From CAZEAN01 sp964510225 (GTDB lineage: Bacteria > Planctomycetota > Planctomycetia > Isosphaerales > Isosphaeraceae): 41,394 nucleotides of DNA. The position numbers and the translations under genes are program-made. The stretch spans positions 1 to 41,394 of the forward strand of contig CAZEAN010000051.1 in assembly GCA_964510225.1 (NCBI GenBank), given 5' to 3'. Positions 1 through 8,544 of the stretch are shown piece after piece. The stretch's first letter is position 1, and every line of letters begins with the position of its first letter. Under the pieces are notes generated by a model that ran no database searches, had not been told where the DNA came from, and saw nothing but the letters and a program-made list of their open reading frames with translations.

Positions 1-897
1 CGCCGGGTCCTCATTGACTTTCCCTTATCAGAACTTGTGACGTACATTGATTGGTCTCCATTCTTCATGACCTGGGAATTAAAGGGGAAGTATCCCAAGA
101 TCTTTGAGGATCCATATGTCGGGACCGAGGCCCGAGACCTCTTTGAGAAAGCCCAGGCGATGCTTAGTCACCTCATCGATCGCCACGAGCTTACAGCCAA
201 TGCCGTTTACGGATTCTACCCGGTCAATTCCGAAGGCGATGACATCATCGTTTATTCGGATGAACAACGGTCTGGAGAACTCGGGCGTCTACACTGCCTC
301 CGACAGCAATGGCAACGTCAGGGACAGTCGGATTTCCGATCGTTGGCCGACTACATCGCCCCGGTCGATTCCGGTCGGCTTGATTATCTGGGCGGGTTCG
401 CAGTCACCAGCGGAGTCGGGATCGGCCCGATCGTCGAACGCTTCGAGGCCGATCATGATGACTACAATTCGATCATGGTTAAGGCGTTGGCAGATCGTTG
501 TGCGGAAGCGTTCGCCGAACTCCTCCACCAACGGGTCCGCCGCGAGTGGAACTATGGTCGTGAGGAAACTCTGACGAACGATGAGCTGATCGATGAGAAG
601 TATCGAGGGATCCGGCCCGCCCCAGGCTATCCCGCGTGCCCCGATCACACCGAGAAGCGGACCCTCTGGTCACTCCTCGATGTTGAAGCGGCGACCGGGA
701 TCGAGCTGACCGAGTCTTGTGCCATGTGGCCGGCCGCTTCGGTTAGTGGTCTTTACTTTGCACACCCCGAGGCCCGCTACTTCGCCGTCGATCTTATTAC
801 TCGTGACCAAGTTCAAAACTACGCGCGACGAAAGCAAATGCCGATCGCCGAGGTCGAACGCTGGCTCGCACCGAATCTCAACTATGATCCAGATTGA
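1..897 (+). CDS. metH: Methionine synthase MetH, C-terminal part (cut by window edge)
   Basis: This is the C-terminal AdoMet-dependent reactivation domain of cobalamin-dependent methionine synthase. The domain remethylates oxidised cob(II)alamin so that the cytoplasmic enzyme can keep converting homocysteine to methionine. The frame is open from base 1 and reads straight into the conserved YIDWSPFF block, so the gene continues upstream and the ATG at 37 is not its start. The diagnostic AdoMet-binding segment GYPACPDHTEK is at about residue 197 counted from that ATG. It is followed by the usual C-terminal elements (AMWPAASVSG, HPEARYFAV, and a W-L-x-PNL-Y-D ending). About 298 residues are visible; the folate, homocysteine and B12 domains would lie upstream. 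It converges on the EF-G-like gene with only 33 bp between stop codons, and I see no terminator there. Identity is very secure; completeness cannot be judged. Confidence 0.96.
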   Translation, partial: RRVLIDFPLSELVTYIDWSPFFMTWELKGKYPKIFEDPYVGTEARDLFEKAQAMLSHLIDRHELTANAVYGFYPVNSEGDDIIVYSDEQRSGELGRLHCLRQQWQRQGQSDFRSLADYIAPVDSGRLDYLGGFAVTSGVGIGPIVERFEADHDDYNSIMVKALADRCAEAFAELLHQRVRREWNYGREETLTNDELIDEKYRGIRPAPGYPACPDHTEKRTLWSLLDVEAATGIELTESCAMWPAASVSGLYFAHPEARYFAVDLITRDQVQNYARRKQMPIAEVERWLAPNLNYDPD

Positions 898-930
898 GCC
901 AGTTCTTCGCTCTAATTCTTGAAGTCCAGC

Positions 931-3033
931 TTACTCTTCATCGTCGGGGCTCTTGCCGTTTCGGAAGGCTTCGACGATCTGTTGTTGCCTTGAGCTCGGG
1001 ACAGGTTGATACGAGTGGAATTCGAGCGAATAGGTCCCCTCGCCCCCGGTGAGGCTCTTCAGACTCGGCGAATAACTGAGGACCTCTGCGAGGGGGATCT
1101 GTGCCTTCAGCACTTGCAAGCCCCCTGCGATCGCTTCCATCCCAGTGATGTGTCCTCGACGTGTGGCGAGGTCCGACGAGACATCGCCGAAAGAACTGCT
1201 CGGTACAGTCACCTCAAGAGCAACGACGGGCTCGAGCAAGGCGGGGCTGGCCCCCTCGAAGGCCTTTCGGAATGCGGCGGCCGCCGCCGATTTAAACGCT
1301 GCCTCAGAACTGTCGACGTCATGATGCTTACCAAAGTAAACTTCGACCTCGACATCAACAACGTGGTTTCCAGAAATCACCCCTTTTTTCATTTGTTCCC
1401 GGACCCCTTTCTCGACGGCCGGGATGAACTGATTCGGAATTACACCACCTTTCACTGCATCCACAAACCGAAAACCTGCGCCAGACTCTAACGGTCGAAT
1501 GCGGAGATGCACTTCGGCAAATTGGCCACGACCACCGGTCTGTTTCTTGTGCCGGTATTCAGCCTCGGCGGGTCGGCTGATCGTTTCGAGGTAAGGGACA
1601 TGCGGAAGATGGGTCTCCACATCAAGGCGGAATCGATCTTTAAGCCGCTTTAAGATCACGTCGAGATGAAGATCACTCATCCCGTTAATGACGAGTTCAT
1701 GAGTCCGCTCGTCCCGTTCATAGGTGAAGGTTGGGTCTTCTTCCGCGATCTTCGCCAGACTTGACGTGATTTTCGCTTCATCACCACGGGCCTTTGGTTC
1801 GACGGCGAGTGGGACCATCGGCCTCGGGAAATTAATCGGCTTGAGGACGACGTGAGGCGTGCTGTGTGCCCCGCCATTAGTCACGGTGTCGGAAATATGC
1901 AGATCTTCGAACTTGGCCACGGCGACGATATCGCCGGCGATCGCTTCACTGACCTCTTCTTGGTCCTTCCCTTGGAGTACGTAGAGGTGCCCAGGCTTAA
2001 TCGACTTCCCCGTCCGGAGGTTAACGAGCGGGGTCTCTGGAGTTAGGCGTCCCGAGAGAATCCGGAGCACGCTCAACTTGCCCACAAATGGGTCGATACT
2101 TGTCTTAAAGACTTGAGCGACAAGATCACCGCTCTCAGAGGGGGTGATTTCAACCTCGTCCTCGTCTCTCTCTTCCTCTCGAGCTTCATCAGCGAGGTTG
2201 GCAACGTGACCGAATCGCTGAACGTCGGCGGGTGACAAGCCACAGACGGCAAGCAGGTCGAGTAGTTCGCTGACCCCTTGCCCAGTCCGGCTGCTCAAGC
2301 AGAGGACGGGAACAATGTGCCCCGAGGCGATCCCGTCATGAGCTGCAACTCGGAGTTCGGTTGTCGGAATCTCCTCGCCGTCGAAATAGCGATTCATCAA
2401 CTCCTCTTTTTCGTCGACGATCTGCTCGACGACCATCTTCGCCGCCTCAATGGGGTCGAGCGGGAGGCCCTCCGGGACCGAGTCCGGTGGTTCCAGAACA
2501 TCGATCACGCCCTGAAACTCGGACCCAACGCCGACTGGGACATTGAATGGAACGCATTCGGGACCAAAAGCCTCCCGGATCGCTTCCAGATCGGCGCGAT
2601 AGTCGACCTGATCGGCATCCATCTTGGTGAGGGCAATGAACCGACCAAGTCCCAGCCGTCCCGCTTCCTGAAACACGCGTCGCGTATTGGGCTCAATCCC
2701 CCGAGGCGCCGAGACCGTGATCAGCACGTTCTCCACCGCGGAGAGTGCGCTCAACGTCCCCGCGATAAAATCGGGATAGCCTGGGGAGTCGATGAGATGG
2801 AGCTGAGTACCTTCCCAATCAAGATGGAGCAGGTGGTTTTCAATGGAGAAATGCCGGCGCTTTTCTTCCTGATCAGTGTCGAGCACACTGGTGCCGTCAT
2901 CAACTGACCCACGCGAATCAGTGAGTCCAGCCGTATGAAGCATCGCTTCGGCGAGACTAGTCTTCGCCGAGGCGCCGTGGCCTGCCAGTGCAATGTTGCG
3001 GATATCGTCGATGTGATAGCCAAGCGAAGCCAT
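931..3033 (-). CDS. Elongation factor G-like GTPase (EF-G paralogue)
   Basis: A translational GTPase of the EF-G family, about 700 aa, with the domain order of EF-G: GTPase domain, domain II beta barrel at about 320-400, domains III-V to the end. The ATG at 3033 is chosen because a GGAGGAGG ribosome site lies just upstream; the frame is open 48 codons further but that part has no EF-G homology. Visible G motifs are G3 DSPG, G4 TKMD and G5 SSRTG. The P-loop is odd: GHGASAKTS at residues 18-26 has Ala where the glycine before the catalytic Lys is nearly invariant. The short switch I region (DQEEKRRHFSI) and this variation fit the EF-G-like subgroup (EF-G II/FusA2 type) better than the housekeeping translocase. 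The exact role of that subgroup is unclear. It is followed downstream by metH on the opposite strand. Confidence 0.9.
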   Translation of the reverse strand: MASLGYHIDDIRNIALAGHGASAKTSLAEAMLHTAGLTDSRGSVDDGTSVLDTDQEEKRRHFSIENHLLHLDWEGTQLHLIDSPGYPDFIAGTLSALSAVENVLITVSAPRGIEPNTRRVFQEAGRLGLGRFIALTKMDADQVDYRADLEAIREAFGPECVPFNVPVGVGSEFQGVIDVLEPPDSVPEGLPLDPIEAAKMVVEQIVDEKEELMNRYFDGEEIPTTELRVAAHDGIASGHIVPVLCLSSRTGQGVSELLDLLAVCGLSPADVQRFGHVANLADEAREEERDEDEVEITPSESGDLVAQVFKTSIDPFVGKLSVLRILSGRLTPETPLVNLRTGKSIKPGHLYVLQGKDQEEVSEAIAGDIVAVAKFEDLHISDTVTNGGAHSTPHVVLKPINFPRPMVPLAVEPKARGDEAKITSSLAKIAEEDPTFTYERDERTHELVINGMSDLHLDVILKRLKDRFRLDVETHLPHVPYLETISRPAEAEYRHKKQTGGRGQFAEVHLRIRPLESGAGFRFVDAVKGGVIPNQFIPAVEKGVREQMKKGVISGNHVVDVEVEVYFGKHHDVDSSEAAFKSAAAAAFRKAFEGASPALLEPVVALEVTVPSSSFGDVSSDLATRRGHITGMEAIAGGLQVLKAQIPLAEVLSYSPSLKSLTGGEGTYSLEFHSYQPVPSSRQQQIVEAFRNGKSPDDEE

Positions 3034-3195
3034 CGCACACCTCCTCCGAGTTTCGGATGCCCGCAGGACCTCGAAGCAAAGCCAGCAAGAACTGCGGACC
3101 GATTCCAGATTAGAACTGAGTCTCCACCAGACCGCGATTCCATAGACCGCGTAGTCGCGATGGAGCGGAACGTGCAACGTCTGTCCTGGGGACGC

Positions 3196-3927
3196 TCAAG
3201 CGTTCCCCGTAACCTCACTGATCCGTCGGGTCGCCTCTTCGAGCGTGAACCGCCCGTCGTAGAGTGCTCGACCTACAATGCAACCAGCGAGCGGGAGTGT
3301 CGCTAGTTGAGCAAGATCTTCCAATGACCCAACCCCCCCCGAGGCGATCACTGGCGTCTTAAGCGTTGAAGCTAATGCCCCAGTCGTTTCAAGATTTGGG
3401 CCTTCAAGCATACCATCACGGGTAACGTCGGTATAAATAATCGCAGCTAACGGCAGATGATCCAGCTCACGTGCAAGTGTCGTTGCCTCGACGATTGACG
3501 TTTCGATCCAGCCCGCGGTGGCGACGAGTCCGTCTCGAGCATCGAGCGCCAGTACCAGTTGACCTGGATACCGCGTGGCCAGATCAGCAAACCAACTGGG
3601 ATCCGTTAATGCTTTCGTGCCGACGATCACGCGATCGATCCCGGAGCCGAGCCAAGCGTTCAGCGTCGTTTCGTCACGAACACCTCCGCCGAGCTGGCAA
3701 GGGATGTCGACCCGGGCCAGGATTTCACGGACGCTCTCTACATTGACTGGTTTACCAAGCTTCGCGCCGTCCAGGTCAACTAAGTGAAGCCGTATCGCTC
3801 CTTGGCGGACCCAATGCTCGGCCATCGCCGGAGGATCGTCGCCAAAAACCGTCTCCCGATCATAATCCCCTTGGATTAGTCGGACACAACGGCCGCCTCT
3901 GAGATCAATTGCTGGGATCAGTTCCAT
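3196..3927 (-). CDS. hisA: HisA, ProFAR isomerase
   Basis: 1-(5-phosphoribosyl)-5-[(5-phosphoribosylamino)methylideneamino]imidazole-4-carboxamide isomerase, the fourth enzyme of histidine biosynthesis. It catalyses an Amadori rearrangement in the cytoplasm. The (beta/alpha)8 barrel signature is clear: IPAIDLRGG at the N-terminus carries the first catalytic Asp, LALDARDG mid-protein carries the second, and YTDVTRDGM and ASGGVGS are phosphate-binding loops. At 243 aa it has the normal length. The start at 3927 gives the typical MELIPAIDL beginning; the upstream GTG at 3957 adds ten residues without homology. hisH lies upstream on the same strand but about 270 bp away, with a possible separate promoter in between, so the two may be transcribed independently. 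Confidence 0.95.
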   Translation of the reverse strand: MELIPAIDLRGGRCVRLIQGDYDRETVFGDDPPAMAEHWVRQGAIRLHLVDLDGAKLGKPVNVESVREILARVDIPCQLGGGVRDETTLNAWLGSGIDRVIVGTKALTDPSWFADLATRYPGQLVLALDARDGLVATAGWIETSIVEATTLARELDHLPLAAIIYTDVTRDGMLEGPNLETTGALASTLKTPVIASGGVGSLEDLAQLATLPLAGCIVGRALYDGRFTLEEATRRISEVTGNA

Positions 3928-4038
3928 TCTATCACCAACCGCCGGGCTCACCTTCACGGTTTTCTCATCTATAGCTCATCCAATCCGAAGACGCAAGGTA
4001 GTGCCAGTGAGGGAAATCACTGAGGCGCTCGATGACGG

Positions 4039-4062
4039 ATTATACCCGGTCAAACGTTTGAC
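4039..4062 (-). promoter_or_regulatory. Candidate hisA promoter with palindromic operator
   Basis: On the minus strand a perfect TATAAT hexamer (4044-4039) lies about 110 bp upstream of hisA. Four bases before it is a perfect 14-bp palindrome, GTCAAACGTTTGAC (4049-4062), in the position of a promoter spacer. No good -35 box is visible at 17 bp. An overlapping inverted repeat, TTGACGA at 4058-4064 and TCGTCAA at 4075-4081, adds to the dyad symmetry. This is consistent with a promoter controlled by a dimeric regulator. No regulator is identified, and a match of this size can occur by chance. Confidence 0.3.
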
Positions 4063-4193
4063 GACGATCACAAATCGTCAAGATGGTAGTTTTAACGCCA
4101 CCCGAGCCCAACGCTGCAGACCCCGAATCCAGCACGTCGAATCCAGACAAGTCAGCCCCATCAAACATCACCACCGATCAGAAGCCAGCGTGT

Positions 4194-4799
4194 TTAATTT
4201 CTCGCAAATTGATGATACATCTGCAACCCGACCCGCTGGCTTTTTTCGGGATGGAACTGACAGGCGATCAAGTTGTCCAACTGAACCATCGCGGCGAATG
4301 GGGTTGGATAATCAGCTTCCGCAACGACAACCGACGGGTCAGTCGGTTCGACATAGTAAGAATGAACAAAATAGACTGATGAATCAGGAGGAAGATCCGC
4401 AACCATCGGGATCGATCGACGGATCCGGAGGGTATTCCAACCCATGTGCGGTACTTTGAAACCTGGTTGAGCGGAGAATCGGAGTACTCGACCAGGGATG
4501 AGGTCCAGCCCTTGGTGGATCCCGTCTTCTTCTGACCTTGACATCACGAGCTGCATGCCGAGGCAGACGCCGAGACCAGGATTCCCACGACGGATCACGT
4601 CCCGAAACGCGTCACCCAGGCCGGTTCGTCCCAATTCGTCGATCGCATCCTTAAATGCCCCAACGCCTGGAAGGATCACCCGGTCAGCGCGACGGATTCG
4701 GTCGGGATCGGAGGTAACGATCCCTTCATGACCGACTGCTTCCAACGCTTTCTGGACGCTCCGGAGGTTCCCCATCCCGTAGTCGATAATAGCAATCAT
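4194..4799 (-). CDS. hisH: HisH, imidazole glycerol phosphate synthase glutaminase subunit
   Basis: Class I glutamine amidotransferase subunit of IGP synthase. It hydrolyses glutamine and channels ammonia to HisF, linking histidine and purine biosynthesis. The protein begins with the family signature IAIIDYGMGNLRSV. It has the oxyanion strand PGVGAF, the nucleophile Cys in GVCLGMQL, and the catalytic His-Glu in QFHPEKS near the C-terminus. The start at 4799 (201 aa) gives the canonical N-terminus; the frame is open 12 codons upstream. No hisF is in the window, so the partner is encoded elsewhere. hisA lies about 270 bp downstream on the same strand. Confidence 0.95.
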   Translation of the reverse strand: MIAIIDYGMGNLRSVQKALEAVGHEGIVTSDPDRIRRADRVILPGVGAFKDAIDELGRTGLGDAFRDVIRRGNPGLGVCLGMQLVMSRSEEDGIHQGLDLIPGRVLRFSAQPGFKVPHMGWNTLRIRRSIPMVADLPPDSSVYFVHSYYVEPTDPSVVVAEADYPTPFAAMVQLDNLIACQFHPEKSQRVGLQMYHQFARN

Positions 4800-4936
4800 T
4801 ACTTTTGAGGCTTTCTCCGAGGCAAGCTCAACCAATTCCGGTAACCAGCCTGACCGATTTCCATCAGATTGACGCGTTCACCATCAGTTTAGGTTCGGTA
4901 TCTGAGGGAGCGACGTCAATGAAAATTCGGACGACG

Positions 4937-5569
4937 TTAACGGTAACGGGATGAATCCCGAGTCGTCGTCCGTCGGGCGACCGGCGACCATTGTTTCTCA
5001 GTCCGACTAGGAGGAGGGAGACTCCCATCTAACCGCGAGGGTTGGGAGGAGCGCCCGGACTGAAAGAAACCATCTGTCACAGGGAGTTCGAGATAAGGTT
5101 CGGGCTGATCCTCTCGTTGTTCCGGTCGGGACGATCGGCCGAAAATCGATGATCTGCTCGAAGAAGGATTGGACGGGTTGGTGATCTGAGTGAATGGTGC
5201 CCGTCGATCGCTCGGTTCGTTGGCCTTCCGCAAGGGAACTCGGTCTTCAGCCCCACCAGCCCCGAGGTTGCTCGGGCGTCCCGGATTGGTCGAACGGCCC
5301 ACTCTGGACTCAATCGCCTCTACTTTCAGTTCCAGCTCACGTTGACCTAGTCGTGAGTCATCGAGTTCGGTAATGAGACGATCAGATTCGTTCCGCGCCT
5401 GTTCAAGATCGCTCCGAAGTTGCTCGTTCTGAAATTGCAAGCGACTGATCATTTGCGACGATCTGCCGTCGAACGCTCCGCGTCCACCTGCGCAACCGAT
5501 TCCCGTAAGGCTCAGCACAAGGCCCCATTGAATCAATCGGCCCACTGTTGTCGATTGCCGGGAGACCAT
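4937..5569 (-). CDS. Hypothetical membrane-anchored or secreted coiled-coil protein
   Basis: I do not recognise a family. With the ATG at 5569 the 210-aa product starts with a basic stretch and a hydrophobic segment (about residues 11-27) ending near a Cys-Ala-Gly, which resembles a signal sequence with a weak lipobox. A heptad-like helix follows at about 40-90, rich in Gln, Glu and Leu. The rest is a low-complexity Ser/Pro/Arg tail. This suggests an envelope protein with a coiled coil and a disordered C-terminus. The frame is open to a start at 5659, but that would overlap the upstream LapA-type gene by 22 bp and bury the signal sequence, so 5569 is preferred. It sits directly downstream of the LapA-like and prepilin peptidase genes and may be cotranscribed with them. 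Confidence 0.6.
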   Translation of the reverse strand: MVSRQSTTVGRLIQWGLVLSLTGIGCAGGRGAFDGRSSQMISRLQFQNEQLRSDLEQARNESDRLITELDDSRLGQRELELKVEAIESRVGRSTNPGRPSNLGAGGAEDRVPLRKANEPSDRRAPFTQITNPSNPSSSRSSIFGRSSRPEQREDQPEPYLELPVTDGFFQSGRSSQPSRLDGSLPPPSRTEKQWSPVARRTTTRDSSRYR

Positions 5570-5637
5570 GGTTGGACGAAACTCTGTCGTGACGGAGGAT
5601 TCAGTAATGCTGAGCGCAACCGAAGGGATTTTATCGA

Positions 5638-6030
5638 CTATTGCGGACCCGAACTCCAAGACCGAGGACTGAGACCCTCGGGTGCTTTCGCCGCATAGTC
5701 GGATGGAGGAAGATCATCCTCACGGATTGGCTTTGTGCCCTTAACTACGTCGGCCTCATCAGGACTTCCCTTGAGTCGTCTGATCGCGAGAAAAACTCCG
5801 AGACCGGCAGCACCGAGCACTGCACCCAAAAAGGTACTCAAAAGCGTGATCATGCCGGTTGTACTGCCGATCGTCCCTAGGCCGAAGGGAAAGTGGACTT
5901 CAACGGCAGTATTGTTGATCAGGATGAACCAGAGCAAGACACCTAACGCAAAGGCGATCAGGATGAGGTTGCGATAAACCCAGAGGGTCTGCAGCATCGA
6001 GTGCTGATGTCGATTCTGACGACTGGTCAT
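5638..6030 (-). CDS. LapA-type (DUF1049) small membrane protein
   Basis: A 130-aa protein with two hydrophobic helices (about residues 20-42 and 58-83) flanking a short segment with NNTAVEVHFPFG. This is the typical topology and signature of the LapA/DUF1049 family, in which the first helix is followed by an N-x-x-V-x-F motif. In E. coli LapA helps assemble lipopolysaccharide regulators; in other phyla the role is unknown. The last 45 residues are hydrophilic and probably cytoplasmic. The start at 6030 has a GAGGAG ribosome site 11 bases upstream; a second Met lies 11 codons in. It lies 68 bp downstream of prepilin peptidase on the same strand. Confidence 0.75.
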   Translation of the reverse strand: MTSRQNRHQHSMLQTLWVYRNLILIAFALGVLLWFILINNTAVEVHFPFGLGTIGSTTGMITLLSTFLGAVLGAAGLGVFLAIRRLKGSPDEADVVKGTKPIREDDLPPSDYAAKAPEGLSPRSWSSGPQ

Positions 6031-6098
6031 CTGCCTGAGGCTCCTCTTGGTGTTTCGGGACGTTCATCGAACGCGACGCGAGCCAACGGAAGACGGGC

Positions 6099-7040
6099 CT
6101 ACTTCACTAGACTAGAGAGGACTTCGCCAGCGAGAAAGCGGAGAACCTCACCATATTCGGTGTAGAGATCCTGTAACCATTCCGGCCAGATCCAGCGCCA
6201 CGAGAGGAGCAGAACAGCGCAACCAAGGCTCAGGTACGGTCCATAAGGTATTTCGGACCCAGCTCCTGTTGAATTCTTCGATTTGTTGAACTGTCGGAGA
6301 AGAAATCGGATCGGTGCGTGAAAGAGCCCCGTAATCGCACCGAGGAAGAGTGTCGGCAGGATCACTTGCCAACCGAGAAACGACCCGATCATCGCCATCA
6401 GCGTGAGGTCACCCAGTCCCATCGCTTCTTTCCGAAAGAGCAGGCTACCCAAGAGCCGGACACCAAAGATCACCCCGCCACCAACGAGGAGACCTTTGAG
6501 ACCAACCCAGAGACCTCCCATCGACCCCATGCTTTCCGCCGGCTCCATCCGGATCTCAGGGAACGCCCAACCGACCCCGAGCCCAATCACCATCCCGGTG
6601 ACCGTGACGGAGTCGGGGATGATCTGGAGGTCATAATCGATAAAGGTCGCCACGACTAACAACGTCAAGAGGCAAGCGTGAAAGGCAGTACGGCCCAGCA
6701 GCGCTAGGAACTCTGGCCCAATGTATAGATCGGGCTCAGCAATTACATCAACGGTATAGACGGCGCCGAAGAGGAGGGCAACGAGGAGTTCCACCCACGC
6801 GTAACGGCTCGAGAAAGAAGCGCCACAGAATCGACAACGACCCCGGAGGATCAAGTAGCCGAGGATCGGAATGCTGTCACGAGCTTCGAGGTAGGTCAAA
6901 CATCGCGGGCAATTCGACGGAGGCCAGATGACACTCTTCTCCCAAGGCAATCGATAGATGCAGACATTCGCAAAACTTCCGACGAACGCACCCGTGAGGA
7001 TCACGATCGGGAGCAGAATCAGGTGCAAGATCCAAATCAA
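6099..7040 (-). CDS. Prepilin peptidase / N-methyltransferase (A24 family)
   Basis: A polytopic inner-membrane aspartic protease that cleaves type IV prepilin or type II pseudopilin leaders and usually methylates the new N-terminus. At 313 aa it has the full two-domain length. The N-terminal cytoplasmic loop carries the paired zinc-type cysteines CPRC and CRFC, as in bifunctional enzymes. The two catalytic aspartates are in the FIDYD segment and in the GLGD motif. There are about eight hydrophobic segments. The best start is a TTG at 7040, preceded by GGAGG nine bases upstream. A shikimate kinase gene lies 68 bp upstream on the same strand. No pilin or secretion genes are adjacent, so its substrates are encoded elsewhere. 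Confidence 0.92.
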   Translation of the reverse strand: MIWILHLILLPIVILTGAFVGSFANVCIYRLPWEKSVIWPPSNCPRCLTYLEARDSIPILGYLILRGRCRFCGASFSSRYAWVELLVALLFGAVYTVDVIAEPDLYIGPEFLALLGRTAFHACLLTLLVVATFIDYDLQIIPDSVTVTGMVIGLGVGWAFPEIRMEPAESMGSMGGLWVGLKGLLVGGGVIFGVRLLGSLLFRKEAMGLGDLTLMAMIGSFLGWQVILPTLFLGAITGLFHAPIRFLLRQFNKSKNSTGAGSEIPYGPYLSLGCAVLLLSWRWIWPEWLQDLYTEYGEVLRFLAGEVLSSLVK

Positions 7041-7108
7041 GGATGGCAGCCTCCGGAGCCAGAAAACGATCGGACGTAGATAAACGTTGCCCGAAAATCA
7101 CGCGAATA

Positions 7109-7672
7109 CTAACGATTGATCTTCCAGACCTTCTCCAGTGATTCAAGAATCTGATCAACGACCTGGGCTGGGTTCCTCGTATCAGTCCCCACCGTGAGGT
7201 CGGCCAAGTTCCGATAGATTGGAGTTCGAGCCTGGAGCACTTCTGAAACCTCATCGAACAAGCCAGCGTTGGTCAAGGCAGGACGATTTCCGGGAGACTT
7301 CCGGAGACGTGCAACGAGAACCTCAGGACTCGCGGTCAACCAAACAACCAGACCAAACTGACGAAGTAACGCACGATTCGAATCACGGAGGACCGCTCCT
7401 CCTCCAGTCGACAGAACGAGCCGCGTTTGGGTCGTCGCCTGAGCAATCACTTGCGCTTCGATGTCTCGAAAGTGAAGCTCCCCGAATTCTCGAAAGAGGG
7501 AGCTGATCGGTCGACCGGCTTCCGCTTCAATCAACGTATCCGAGTCTGCAAACGTCCAACCAAGTCGAGCTGCGAGGAGCCGACCGATCGTTGATTTCCC
7601 CGATCCACGGTAGCCGATTAGGGCAAGCCCCGTCCGAAATTGCCCCGGAGACCGCTCAACCGTGGAACTCAT
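7109..7672 (-). CDS. aroK: Shikimate kinase
   Basis: Cytoplasmic P-loop kinase that phosphorylates shikimate to shikimate 3-phosphate in the chorismate pathway. The Walker A motif GYRGSGKST is near residue 20. It is followed by DSD, which binds shikimate and Mg, then the GGGAV shikimate-binding loop and an R-x-P segment in the lid region (GNRPAL). At 187 aa from the ATG at 7672 the length is normal. A GTG at 7714 in the same frame gives a 201-aa form, and ribosome sites do not clearly decide between them. The gene diverges from ruvC, with about 270 bp between the two starts, and is followed by prepilin peptidase. Confidence 0.93.
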   Translation of the reverse strand: MSSTVERSPGQFRTGLALIGYRGSGKSTIGRLLAARLGWTFADSDTLIEAEAGRPISSLFREFGELHFRDIEAQVIAQATTQTRLVLSTGGGAVLRDSNRALLRQFGLVVWLTASPEVLVARLRKSPGNRPALTNAGLFDEVSEVLQARTPIYRNLADLTVGTDTRNPAQVVDQILESLEKVWKINR

Positions 7673-7938
7673 CGCGGCATCGCTCGACAATCCGTCAGGA
7701 CAGGATGAAATCACTTCAAGAACAAGCCAGGCTTTTCTTTATCCTACCGCGATCCTTCCAAGAGGGCGACGATTCGGTCTGGCAAGCTAAGCTCTTTTCT
7801 CGCACCAACCGAAACGACTCGCTGCGTGTGAATCGGCCACCTCTTGAGACCTCCACCCCCAATCTGTCGATAATGATCTGGACAAATGCATCGCGAACGA
7901 TCAGCATCGCGAGTCGGATCGAAAGGGAAGGGAGGCCG

Positions 7939-8508
7939 ATGACCGCGTTTTCTACCCATCCATCCAACCAGCCTGAACCGGTTGAAGGGCGAGTCGTCGG
8001 GATCGATCCCGGTCTCCTGACAACCGGTTACGCCGTTTTAGAGCCATCAACGGCCGAGGGACTGGGAATCCTCGGGCCGCCGCCGATCGTTCTTGAGGCA
8101 GGCGTGATCCGGGCGCGGAAGTTGGGAACACTCCAGGATCGGCTCGACCTGATTTACCAAGGGATCCTTGAGGTCCTCAACGCGTATCCCCCGGCAGCGC
8201 TCGCTCTCGAACAGGTCCATAGCCGAGTCAAGCATCCGAGGACCGCGATCTTGATGGCTCACGCGCGCGGGGCAATCATGCTCGCCGCAGCGCATCGGGG
8301 CGTTCCCGTGATCGGTTACGCGGCTTCCCGGATCAAGAAAACGCTGACCGGGCACGGCCGCGCCACCAAAATTCAGATGCAGGAAGCGATCCGGACCGAA
8401 CTCAGACTCGACCGCCTCCCCGAACCCCATGACGTCGCCGATGCCTGCGCTGTCGCAATCTGCCATTTCCAAGTCATTCGACTCGGCGGTGGAATGCTTG
8501 GCTCGTAG
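7939..8508 (+). CDS. ruvC: RuvC Holliday junction resolvase
   Basis: Endonuclease that resolves Holliday junctions together with RuvAB in recombinational repair. The four acidic catalytic residues are visible with correct spacing: D23 in GIDPG, E91 in LALEQ, and D165 and D168 in HDVADA. The ATG at 7939 follows a GGGAGG ribosome site; the frame is open more than 100 codons upstream but that part is not RuvC-like. At 189 aa it is slightly longer than E. coli RuvC because of a Gly/Pro-rich insertion at about 40-50. No ruvA or ruvB is adjacent. It converges on the ada gene with 36 bp between stops. Confidence 0.94.
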   Translation: MTAFSTHPSNQPEPVEGRVVGIDPGLLTTGYAVLEPSTAEGLGILGPPPIVLEAGVIRARKLGTLQDRLDLIYQGILEVLNAYPPAALALEQVHSRVKHPRTAILMAHARGAIMLAAAHRGVPVIGYAASRIKKTLTGHGRATKIQMQEAIRTELRLDRLPEPHDVADACAVAICHFQVIRLGGGMLGS

Positions 8509-8544
8509 GAGTAGCATCAAGCCACTTTGAACAACAACTGTCCA

